DNA from: Hansfordia pulvinata | Lineage: Eukaryota > Ascomycota > Sordariomycetes > Xylariales | DNA length: 64,000 bases | Assembly: GCA_006538405.1 (NCBI GenBank) | Contig: BJKQ01000004.1 | Location: 372,001-436,000, forward strand | Direction: 5' to 3' | Part shown: piece after piece, positions 25,695 through 36,400 of the stretch | Layout of the letters: each line of letters begins with the position of its first letter | How positions within the stretch are numbered: the stretch's first letter is position 1 | Position numbers and translations under genes: made by a program | The notes under the pieces: generated by a model | Databases searched by the model: none | What the model was told of the DNA's origin: nothing | Seen by the model: the letters and a program-made list of their open reading frames with translations, nothing else

Positions 25695-28674
25695 GGTGTC
25701 GCATGATGGTTCGGGAGCATGTCGTAGTGTCGTGAAGAGCGAGGAACGGTTGCGCGAGTTGGGGAGAGGGTTTGTTTGGAGTGGGACGTTGCGGCGAGGC
25801 CGTTGCGACGTGGTGTTTTTTTATGGGAAGGCTCTCTGGGTGGATGTCGTTGGTGTTGTCGGAAACCAAGGTGATGATGGTGGTGGCCGTGGCGGTTGTT
25901 GCGCAGAGGGAGATGCGAGAGGACGCGAGGGCGGTACGAGTAGCAGCAGACCAGGCTGCCCTTGCCGTGCTGATCCGGGCTGTCCTGGCTGGTCCGATGG
26001 CGTCGATCACTTTGGGCGGCGAACAAGGTCCGGCGAGATGGGACGAGGGCGGCGGGCAAGCACACGGTCCAGGCCGAGTTCGCCCCTGGGAGGGATCCGC
26101 AGTCGGTAGCCTGGGTGATGGGCGGGACTGGAAGCAGGGGCACGGGCGCAGGCACGAGCACGAGCACGGGCGCCGTGGGCAAGAATGGGCGTGGGAGTGG
26201 GAGGAGAGGCTGGGCGAGGCGAGGTGAGGCGAGACAGGGCGAGGCTAGATGAAGCAGGGTGAAGCAAGGGGGCCGCGGCGGGGTGTCGGGGTCACACAGC
26301 ACCAGTCGAGCCGCGTTTGCGGGCAGCGGGTAGCAGCGGGCGGGCAGTCAGGCGGGCAGTCGATGATGCGGCGACGGCGAGGCCTTCTCTGGTGGACAAT
26401 ATGGCAGGGCGTGCCGGGGGAAGTGAGACAGTAGGTCAGTTAGGTAAGGTTTAGGAGAAGGCTGACCAATGCCGTAAGGCCCGACTGCTCAGTGCACTCG
26501 GACTGTGTGTACGAGTCTATGTCAATGTCAATATCAACTGAGTGTGCGGGAATACCGATGTCGTGGACAACCTACATGTAAGGTAAGGTAAGAACCAAGG
26601 CAGGCAGACGAAACTCGTCAGAGGTATTCTACAGGTAAGGCAGGGAAAGAGCGGTCGTCTGACGATACATTCTGCCGATCCAATGATACATCCATTACCT
26701 TGGAACAACAGGTCCCCGACCCAGGTACATCCTGGGTCCATTAGGTATGGCCTTGCCCTGGGCAGTGGAAGTAATAATAAGAAGAATTAAGGTCGGGTAC
26801 CTACCTCCGTTGAAGATATGGAATGAAGATACATTTGCTCGTAATGAGGTACCATTCGACCAGCGGCAAGACCCCAAAATGAGACCGCAATGAATACACG
26901 TAGATTGATTGATAAGTCCTTCTCTTAAGTGCGGCATTTCGCAGCCCACGGGCAGCAAACACCACTCGCCTTCGCCGTCCTATCATCGGTGTCAATTCCG
27001 CCCAGTCAATGTCATCGTGCATGCATACTCGTATCTACAGACAGACTGACGAGCGTAGAGGGCCGTTTGTTCTCCCAGGCTCCTGCATCTTGACTTTAAA
27101 CCCCAGCGGTGCTTGTGCCCTGCGTCATTCGGACCCTCATCTATATGGCGCCATTGGCATCTCTCGCGCAGAGCCAGCCGCCCATCAATACCTCGGCGTG
27201 CTGCATTCAGCTGGCCGTGGCTTTCGATCGGATGGTGAGCCTGCCCACAATATAGGGCAATATCTGCTGTACCTTTACTTACCATAGACGCACGCGTTCC
27301 ATTCCCTTATTCCTTGCACATGCCTTGGATGATCGCACATTGCTGGCTACTAGCTGCGTGGTGATGCTGCCGCTATGACAGAGGGAGGGAGGGATCCGTG
27401 AGGCAGGCTGGCCATCGCATTGGAACCCATCAAGGCTACCTACCTACCTACCTACACCCATGCTCCGTCAATGATGTACGAGTAACCCCCAACGACCGAC
27501 CAACGTTGAAGATGTATATTTAGAACCCCAGTCGCCGGCCACATGCCGCCGCCGCTGGTCGTCTTCCAGATCAGGAACCCGGGGGAGATCGCGTTTGCGT
27601 GTACGAGGTCGCATGGCACCACCCTCGTGCCCCCCTTGTACACGCACCCACGCCCAGGCATCTTGGTGCGCAATCTCACACCACTGCAGTCGAATCCTCC
27701 ACAAACCCACGCGTGCGCGTCGGCGACCCTACATGTACTCGCGCGGGCTACGAGCGAGTCACCTTTCCCCCACGCCGCCATTGGCCCCTCTAGAATCCTC
27801 CCGCTCACCCAACCCACTCACACTCACCCGGCCCTCACCAAAGTGATTACAGGTAGCTTCCACGGCTTCCTCCCCAGATAGAGCCTTAATGAGCCAAACA
27901 GCCCTTTGATGGGCGGGAGATTGCCTACCCCCCTTCGTCCTCTAGGTCGTTGGAGATGAGACCTGGAGGATGATTAAGGCAGCCTACTTACGAGTAGGTA
28001 CCCATTAACCACCACCCTTGCCTGGCCCTGCCTTGCACAATCCCTTCCATGCTTATTACCTTCATCTGCTAAGCACCAAGGTACTGTACGTACGAGTAGA
28101 AGTCGGCCCAGGCGGGCGGGGGAAGCGTTCCTGAGCTACTGCGCCGCGCCCCGCGCCGCTCCGCGTCCGCGTCCGCGCCGGGAGGCGAGGGATGACTCAG
28201 ATTGTTGCTCGGGGAGGGAGACTGCGCCCTGCCATGCGACGGAGCACGAGCCGTGAGTAAGGTAAGGTGGCTGGCTCCCATTCTTCTCTCTTCCCCAGAC
28301 TTGCGCCCAAGGCATGAATGTGTGTGCATACGGATTGGAGCACTTAAAGCTTCTTCCATTGTGTACATGTACTATTGTGTGTGTATCTATAAACACAGGC
28401 TCCAAGATCTCCTCGTGCCTCTTCTCGATTTACAAGTTTATACCGTTCAAGAAAAGCACAAATGGCCACTTCGTGCCCCCCCTACACCCGCCAAAACGCA
28501 GAGACCCAAGACGCTCCGGCAGCTTTCCCCTGCCTACGAATACATGTAGATAATTGAAGAAGAAAGAAGAAAAGTCCGCCCAGGCCCTGAAATCGCAAAA
28601 TCCCGCTGCAAACATGAATAGCAAACGCCCATGCCGAGTGAAACCACAGGATGCCGACCGGTCACGACCCCGGC
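25695..28674. other. Intergenic region between TBC and Abp2-like genes
   Basis: 3.0 kb with no supportable gene. It contains CACGAGC/GCACGGGC-type repeats (about 26136-26175), a CTAC tetranucleotide run (about 27439-27452) and five copies of the dispersed 8-mer at 25935, 27026, 27477, 27989 and 28091. The part nearest 25695 should contain the TBC promoter and 5' untranslated region. Confidence 0.5.
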
Positions 28675-30807
28675 TCAAGGCAGCCCGGCCGCCTCAGCCC
28701 CGTCGTCGCCCCGGAGAAGGGCCAGCGCGCTGCGCCGGAGCCCTGCCGACTGCGCCGCTCCGCGCCGCATGAGGTCCATGTACTTGCGCCGCCAGTACTC
28801 TGCCTCACTGCCACCGCTGCCGCCTTCACCATCGCCCGCCCGGCCAGCTGCTGCGGCGGCGTCGCGTCGCGGCTGCCACAGCTCGCGCGGGACCTCGTCC
28901 CTGGTCTCGATGGTCGCGCGCACCTCGCCGCACCGCGCCTCCCACGCGCACACGTACTCGTACCTGGTGCACTCGGAGCCCGTGCCGCCGGCAGCCGGGG
29001 ACGGCACGCGGGTGACTGTAACACCCCTCCCGCCAGCAGGCGGCACCCCCCGGCGAGCGCCGAGAGGTTGATGAGGAAGGCCTCCTTGCTCAGGGCCTGG
29101 CGGCGCATGCGCTCGATGCTGGTCCGGGCCAGCGCCGTGGCCTCGTCCACGGACCCGGGCGCGATGGGCTGGCCCTGCGCGTCCCGCCACTGCGCGCCTA
29201 GCAGCTCCGCCGCTAGGAGCGCCTCGATCTGCTCGCGGTGCGCGCTGTCGTCGACTTCCGCTGTCGAGGAGGGAAGGGCTGGGGCAGGGGGAAGTACGGA
29301 CGTGCTGGTGCTGCTACTGGCGTGAGGCGCTGTGACAGACGTGGCAGCGGTGTTGTGGAGCGTGCTCGTAGATGGCGACGAGAACAGGGCAGTCGAGGCA
29401 CTGTCCAGGCTGAAGTGTTCTGGCGCCGAGCTGGGATGCGCCGGGGCCGGTCCACCGGCGCCCCCGGACTTCCCAGCAGCGACAACCTCGGCTGGACTTG
29501 TCACAAACACAGGCGGCGGAGGGGTGGCCAGCCTGACGTTGCCGCCTGCGCGCTGCGGCACCTGTAGCGACAACCTGCCCGGACGCGTGGGCCGCATGGC
29601 GTCGGCAGGGACCGGCGGGGCTGATAGAGGCTCCGACAGTCCAGGGGCCGGGTTCGGGGGTGTGACAGACTTGGGCGCATTGGTCGCCTGGTCGCCGGAC
29701 GCGAACTGGAAGCTGGATGAGGTGCTCTCTACATTGGCAGACATTGGCTCGCTAGGTCGGCTTGATGGCGGACGGCCACGCGCCTTGAGACCCAGGGACG
29801 AGCCGCCGCTCTTCCACGCTGATGAGACTGCCTTCGCGCCGTGACGGCGATACTTGGACCTCGAAGGCGTGGCTGACAAGGGCTCATTGGCATCTGGCCA
29901 AAACGTGCCGCGCGTCGAGGGCGTGATGGCGGAATGGGGGTACGCCGACATGGGCGTCCTCGCGTCGGCTTGCCAGGGGAAGACGGGCTCGCCTCTGGCC
30001 AGCGCGCCGTCATGGGGTTGATCGCCTGCATGAAGATGCAGCGGGTTCCTGGCATCAGGGTGGGCGGACCACGGCTCGCTCATCTCGGATCGAGGGTCTC
30101 TGTGCATTCCACCCGGCGTGGGGGATTCGAGCCGTGGGCGCTGCGAAGAGGGCTCCACGATGTCTTCTTCCATTTTCCGCCGACCTCGTTTTGGCTTGAT
30201 GTATGGCAGTAGAGCCCGCAGAGCCATGTCGTCTTCTATGGCTACACCATCGCGTGAGACGTTGGCGGTTGGGTCCGTGGTAGAGGGAATGTCCGTCCAA
30301 TACGGATGTGGACTGTCCCGCAGATAGTCGAAGAAGGCATTGATATGCATGGACAGCATCCAGCGCTGGGGCGAGGTGAGTCGCGGTGCCGGGGGATTTC
30401 GAGTCGGGCGGGAAGGTGGACTGGCTGGGACTCACCTTGAGCCTGACGGCATATTGCTGGATTTTCTGCGAGCTCTCGCCCTTGTCCGAGTCTGGAGGGT
30501 CGACGCCGAGCTTGAGAGCCAGCTCGGCCCAGGTCTTGAGCTCCTTGGACTCGAGCTGGCAGATGAGCTGGAACAGAGTAAACGTGCTGAAGCTCTTGCC
30601 GCCACTCTTGGGCGGGGTGCGAAAAGCCTCTCTCAAAGTGGTGGTGTCGGTCTCCGGCAGCACCGCAGGATTGCAGTGTAGCACGAAGTCGACGTAGGCC
30701 TGCTCGATGGACTCGGGGGTCACAGTCCTGTCGGGCAATGAGGGCCGAGTGCCGGATGCCGAGACGAAGGATTGCGGAGCGCCGTCGCCGGGGGTTGTCA
30801 CGGCCAT
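28675..30807 (-). CDS. abp2: Abp2-like ARS-binding protein (two exons, one frameshift)
   Basis: Resembles the ARS-binding protein 2 family named for fission yeast Abp2, which binds AT-rich replication-origin DNA; a nuclear DNA-binding role is inferred from the family. Exon 1 is 30807-30436 (start MAVTTPGDGAP) and carries TPESIEQAYVDFVLHCNPAV and FSTFTLFQLICQLESKELK. A 70-base intron (30435-30366) follows. Exon 2 begins RWMLSMHINAFFDYLRDSPHPYW and runs through a long Pro/Ser-rich middle. The family C-terminal block (ECTRYEYVCAWEARCGEV, RDEVPRELW, EAEYWRRKYMDLM) is in another frame from the exon 2 start, the switch being at a G4 run near 29024 after GGCRLLAGG. Exons sum to 3n+2, so one missing G explains it and gives about 687 residues. 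Without correction the last 110 or so residues read as Arg/Ala-rich noise. One dispersed 8-mer lies in the coding sequence at 28965. Confidence 0.8.
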
Positions 30808-33426
30808 GGCAGCTCACCGGGTTGGGGCGACACGGGCGCGGACGTGGGCCGCCGGAGACGGACCCGGAAGAGACGAGGTTATGGATAGATGTCTACGGGG
30901 GTCGGGATCATCCGGTGAGACGACCATCTCCGCGAGGCAGGTGGGCGGGAGAGCTCCAGGCGGGAGGATTGTGTGGACAGCGACCAAGCCAGGTATGGGT
31001 ACAGTAGACGGACCAGCCGAGGGGTCAGCAATGGACAGATGGTGGGATGGCAGTGGTCTGAAGCGAGACGAGCGGATTGCACATGAACAACGGCGACGCG
31101 ATGCAGCCGCGGTTCGCTGGGGTAAGGCGAGCAGCCTTGTCAAGCCGAGTCGGGCGTATGCATGTCAAGTGAAGTGAGGTGTGTCGCGAGATGGAACGTG
31201 GAGAGCGGCAAGACGAGAGGCTGCCCAGCTGGTTGGTGTCCGGTACTCGTCTCGTACCTTCCTGTGGAGGCCGGGGTCGCTTCGCCTCCAGGGCTGACCC
31301 GCGCCTGCCTCAGCGGTTGCTTTAGCGGCGTCAAGCGCTGGGATACGGCAGGAGCTCAGCCCGCGTGCTACTTTCGGCTCCATCACGTGATGGCGGCGTT
31401 CGAGCTGAAGAACTGGCTTCAGCAGCTGCGCTCCTCATCAATTTCAATAGCAGCAATGATGAAGAGGCTCACCAAAGAGAAACCCGGAAATATGCGGCGA
31501 GTCAATTGTCGAGTGCGGCTGTTGCAATCGGTGTGATTTCGTCCCCTCCATAATGCGGCACGCCTTGGTAGCAGACTGGGCTGGCCCACCTCCAAGTCGC
31601 AACGGGATGTCTCAGTGGGTCGGCCTCATCACCCTCCGTCATGCCCCGGAACCCAGTGACCCTTGTCTCAGGGCGAACGCCGCTGCGACATGAAGCACGG
31701 GGCCTCAAGCGTGGGTCGAGCGTACGCTCACGAACTAACGCGGAGGTGGGAGCTGTGTTCGCATCTCCAAGCAATGAACTTCGAGCTCCTCTGTACTCTG
31801 ATCCGTCAGGATGGAACAGCGCCAGTGGCAGACGAGAAGAGAAGAGCCCTCTGAATCAGTTCAGGGTAATACTCTGACCTCGGGTCACGCGGTGCTGCGA
31901 TGCGATCTCATCAGAGACCTTGACAGTCAAACTGTTCAGTCAATCCATTTTCGAGTCAAACGCACGTACCCTGCCTCCTCATTCCCATGCCCTTGGGCAA
32001 AGAACCAGCCCGCCATGCTGCCCCCAAGTTGACTCCTTATGTGAAAAATATAAGAAGTGCGGACGGCGTGCTCAACAAGTGGATGTTCTACGTTTGCGGG
32101 TCCTGTAAGTAAGCTTCTGCGTTCGAAATGCCGTTGCCAGAACACGGATGCCCTTGGGCCTTGCCCGAGGGCTGCGGGACAGGGAGACCTGTCTACTGCG
32201 ACAATGGATGAAGGGCAGTCGAGACAGCCTTGTGCTTGCCGGTCTCGGTGTTTTCATTCCGCACAGTGTAATTCTGTCGACATTGTTTCATTGGACGTGG
32301 CACCCTATCAGTGTCAGCGAGGGCAGGAACGGTCGGCGTGAATGTGGCAGGTGCGGCCATGGGTACGAAGTGCCCGATTGGAACTGGCTGGCAGAGGCAT
32401 TCCGGCCCGAAACCGACGGCAGTCCGAATTGGAACTCTCACTCGTACAACATCACTGCTCATGTTTGTCACCCGACCATGTCCTCGCCCGAAATCTACAC
32501 TCAACGCAGCTGCTTTACGATACAGCAAAACACTCTAACAACTGTCTAATCTGCTCCAACTCCGCCACCCCCTCGCCCACGTTTCGACCCTGTCGCTGGC
32601 CCGTCGGCCTCACGAAGCTGTTGTGTTCGATCTCCAAAGAAAGTATAGATTCCTCGCAATGGTGGACAGCCACACTTTTAGCAACTGCTGCAGCACTCTG
32701 TACCTGTACTCGTACCATCACAACAATGAGGCAACCATCAACTATCTCTGAACCTGAGGCGCCTGCCCACATGCCGGCACCTTCTTAGAAAATGACTGCG
32801 GAGTTTCCGACTCACCGACTTGTCGTGTCCCCACAATCGTTGCTCTCCAAGCACATTGGATGTATGCGCAGACGATGGAGGAGGAATAGGCAGAGAACCA
32901 TGCATGTCGTGCATCTCTTGTTCTGCCAACTGGCCAATCATGTCATGGTCAGTCCGGCAGCTTCTGCTGAAGAATCGGGGTTGATCGCTCAGCCTGCTAC
33001 TTCTTGGGCCGAACCTGCTTCCGATTGGGTTTGCAAGCCGCTGGCATGGGCGGGCATACTCCCGAAGAACAGATGGCATGCTCATGCTCCACCGCTCTGC
33101 GTTGACGAGGGTTACATCGCAGGCGGTCCGCTGATTACCCAGCCTGCCGCTTCCTAGCAGGATCCATCCTCGTTCTCCATCGTCCTGCGTTGATGCGGGC
33201 TACATCGCAGACTATTCGCTGATTACCCATCCAGCCTGCCGCATCCTTGTACGCACGAGCCGTCCCCCTCCTTACAAGCGCATAGCCAGGCTGAAGGGGA
33301 AAATATCAGATACTTTATTAGTCCCTCTCCCCTTTGCTCTGCAATGAATCGCGGGGCAGACTCCATCCTCTTTGAAAACCAATGGACACAACCAAGTCAA
33401 GGTCGGCCGTCTGATGCGTTTCCGCC
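30808..33426. other. Intergenic region upstream of the NLR gene
   Basis: 2.6 kb without a supportable gene. From about 31.2 kb the composition becomes visibly less GC-rich than the flanks, matching the NLR gene that follows. It contains a diverged direct repeat (33096-33154 and 33184-33246) and one copy of the dispersed 8-mer at 32707. Short frames such as 32792-33157 show no recognisable domain and may be relics. Confidence 0.45.
33096..33246. repeat. Diverged direct repeat, two copies about 88 bases apart
   Basis: Copy one (33096-33154) and copy two (33184-33246) share the blocks CTGCGTTGA, TACATCGCAG, CGCTGATTACCCA and CAGCCTGCCGC with scattered substitutions and a small insertion. It lies just upstream of the NLR start codon. 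Related CAGCCTGC/CCTGCTTCC wording is also seen near 32990-33020. Confidence 0.7.
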
Positions 33427-36400
33427 ATGGCTCAGGTTTTGCATTCCGGAGTCGGGACTGAAGGTCGTGGCCCACCAATACGTCGTAGCACGCAAGTGCG
33501 CGTCGAGTTGATACCACTCGACGAGCCGTGGTCACGGCTTCAAGAAACACTGCGGGGTTTAGCGGTCGAAGCTTGCCTGTGCCACACAACAGAGTCTGGC
33601 CCAGACACTACCAAAGATCTCTTTGTTCGCTCCTTAGCTAAGAGCACAGTGCGATACGCCTGTGCGACGCTCGCCATCAGCACATCAGCACCGAGGGACG
33701 AAATACCAGACCGCCTGCAGCGTGCTGCAGTCTCCAAAGGATTGCCCTACATATTCGACATCGGGTTTCTCGGGATTACGCCTTTGAGTGACGGGGAGGG
33801 AGATGTATCGTGCGAGTAAGCAACCGCGGCTCCCTTATGGTCCTAATGTACTGACACCCTCCCCAGCATATTGGCTGTCACGGGCCTGGCGGGCCATGCT
33901 CTTGGCTCTTGGAAAAGCAAAGGTACTGAAGATGTCTGGATTCGGGATTGGCTACCCAAGGACATCCCCGCCGCTCGCCTTCTCACATACGGAAATGCAA
34001 CATCAGTACTCGATAGCAAGTCCAAGATGTCAATCAATGAGCTTGGGAAGAGTCTCCGCGAAGATATCAGATACTTTAAGGAAGAAACTGATGTAGGTTC
34101 ATGGATGACAACTGTATATCCTGAAGACGTATCACTAACCGCTGGAAAGACTGCTGAGCGTCCCATGATTCTCATGGGCCATAGTCTTGGGGGCCTACTG
34201 ATCAAAGAGGTAAACCAATAAGAATCGATGAAAATTTCCCGTCTGTAACTGACTTGTGAACTACAAAGGCTTTGCTTGATGCGTTTCGCTCCTCGGAAGA
34301 TTCCCCCGGAGGCAACCTTCACGAGAATTGCGCGGGACTTTTGTTCTTCGGCGTGCCCCATTTGGGCATGCGACACGAAAAGTTGGCATATTTGGTCAAG
34401 GGTCGGCCAAATCAGGCGCTGGTTTCTTCCCTGGTTGTTGATAGCGAGTCAGAGCCGTCACAGTATCTGGCACGCCTTACTTCCGATTTCGCCCATTGTT
34501 TTCGCCAAACTAAGATTAGATTGGTCTCATTTTACGAACGCCAGTTCAGTCCAGATGTCAAGGTAAGCCCGTTACATGGAAATACTCCCGTATTCTTAAA
34601 CTTTCTAACGCCGAGCGGCAGTTCTCTGACGGGAAGTTGACCATTGGCGACTCTTCAGCTCTGCTGGTCACAAGGGACTCCGCGACAAGGACTGGCATAG
34701 AAGGCAAGCCGGATGACATTTGTCTTGACCTAGATCATACAGGTCTCGTCAAGTACAGCAGCCAAGTCAGGGGGCCATACGTTACCGTGAAAGGGCGGAT
34801 CAAGAGTTGCATAAAGGGATCCACAGGTAGGTTTTAAGGCAATAAACTGGGATACAGATTAGCCACTCGTCCTCTCACGGGATTAGATCAAAGCTTACTA
34901 ATGGATCCAAGTGCCTCACCTGGGGGACCGCTTAGCATCCCTTTTCCTGAAACTTCCAATCGCCCAGGGAGCCGCACCAGGGGACAGAGAGAACCAGCAC
35001 GAACCAACCTGCCATCCTAAAACCAGAGTTGATATCCTACGAGAAATCGATGAGTGGATGAAAACACCCGTGACCAATGTTTATTGGCTTGAGGGCATGG
35101 CTGGAACGGGCAAGTCCACTATCGCCCGGACTGTTGCTAAAGTTCTCGCCGACCAGAATGTGGCAATCGCCGGATTCTTCTTCAAGAAAGGCGAAGCAGA
35201 CCGCGGGAATGCTTCCAAGCTCTTCAGCACGTTGGCTTATCAGCTCGTCAAACACATGCCAGTTCTTTTGTCCCATGTGGAGGATGTCTTCTTGAAGGAA
35301 CCCGACATTTGCAACCGCTCTTTCGCTCTGCAATCGAAACTGCTTCTGGAGGAACCTCTGGGGCGTCTGACAAACACAGGAAGCCCCCCAATCCTGTTCA
35401 TCTTCGACGCTCTGGATGAATGTGGAGGGCCAGAAGACGATATTCGCATGATTCTCCCGTTGCTTTTCCGCATTGGAGAAGTCCAATCGCAACGTCTGCG
35501 CATTTTCATCACGAGTCGACCTGAATGGGATGTTAGGGTCGCCTTTTACCGCGCCAACCCGGAGAAAAGGCAGGACCTTCGCCTGGAACAGGTACCCGAA
35601 ACCACAATCAAACAGGACATGGCGAACTTCCTTACCGACGAACTCCAGAAGGTCCGCGAGAATCACGCCAGGATCTCCCGGAATCCAAAGCCCGATCTGA
35701 CTGGGTGGCCAGGGGAAGACAGCTTCCAGGGCTTGTTGAAGATTTGCTCCCCCCTCTTCATTGTTGCTGCGACAGCCTGTCGATTCCTCGACGATGGCCG
35801 AGTAGGAGGACACAACCCACGCAGGAGGCTTGACGAGATTCTGCAACAGAAGGCGACATCGTTCCATTCACGACTGGCTGTTGTCTATCTTGCTGTGCTT
35901 AGAAAACAAACGGCCGAATGCATCGGCGAAGAGCTGAACGCCATTTTGAGATCTTTCAAAAAAGTGGTTGGATCAATCATCCTGCTAGAGAAGCCTCTTG
36001 CGCCACGTCCTTTGTCTCGACTACTAAACCATGATTGGGAGGAGATCGAGGAGCGCCTGAGCTGCCTTCACTCTGTTCTCGACCTACCTGAGGACGATGA
36101 CTCTCCGGAGCCTGTTAAAGTGCTCCATCTGTCGTTCAGGGACTTTTTGCTAGGCTCGGACAGCGTAGAGTTTCAGACTGATGAGCAACTGACTCATGAT
36201 AAGCTGGCGGAGAGTTGTCTGCAGCTCTTGTCTACCGAAGGCATCCTGAAACAGGACATGTGCAAATTCGATGAACCAGGGAAAAGACGTTCCGAAATCA
36301 CGAAAGAAGAGCTGGATCGAGTGTCGCCCGAGGTGCAGTATGCCTGCCGATATTGGACGCATCACTGCAAACAGAGCCGTCGACAGATACGAGATCACGA

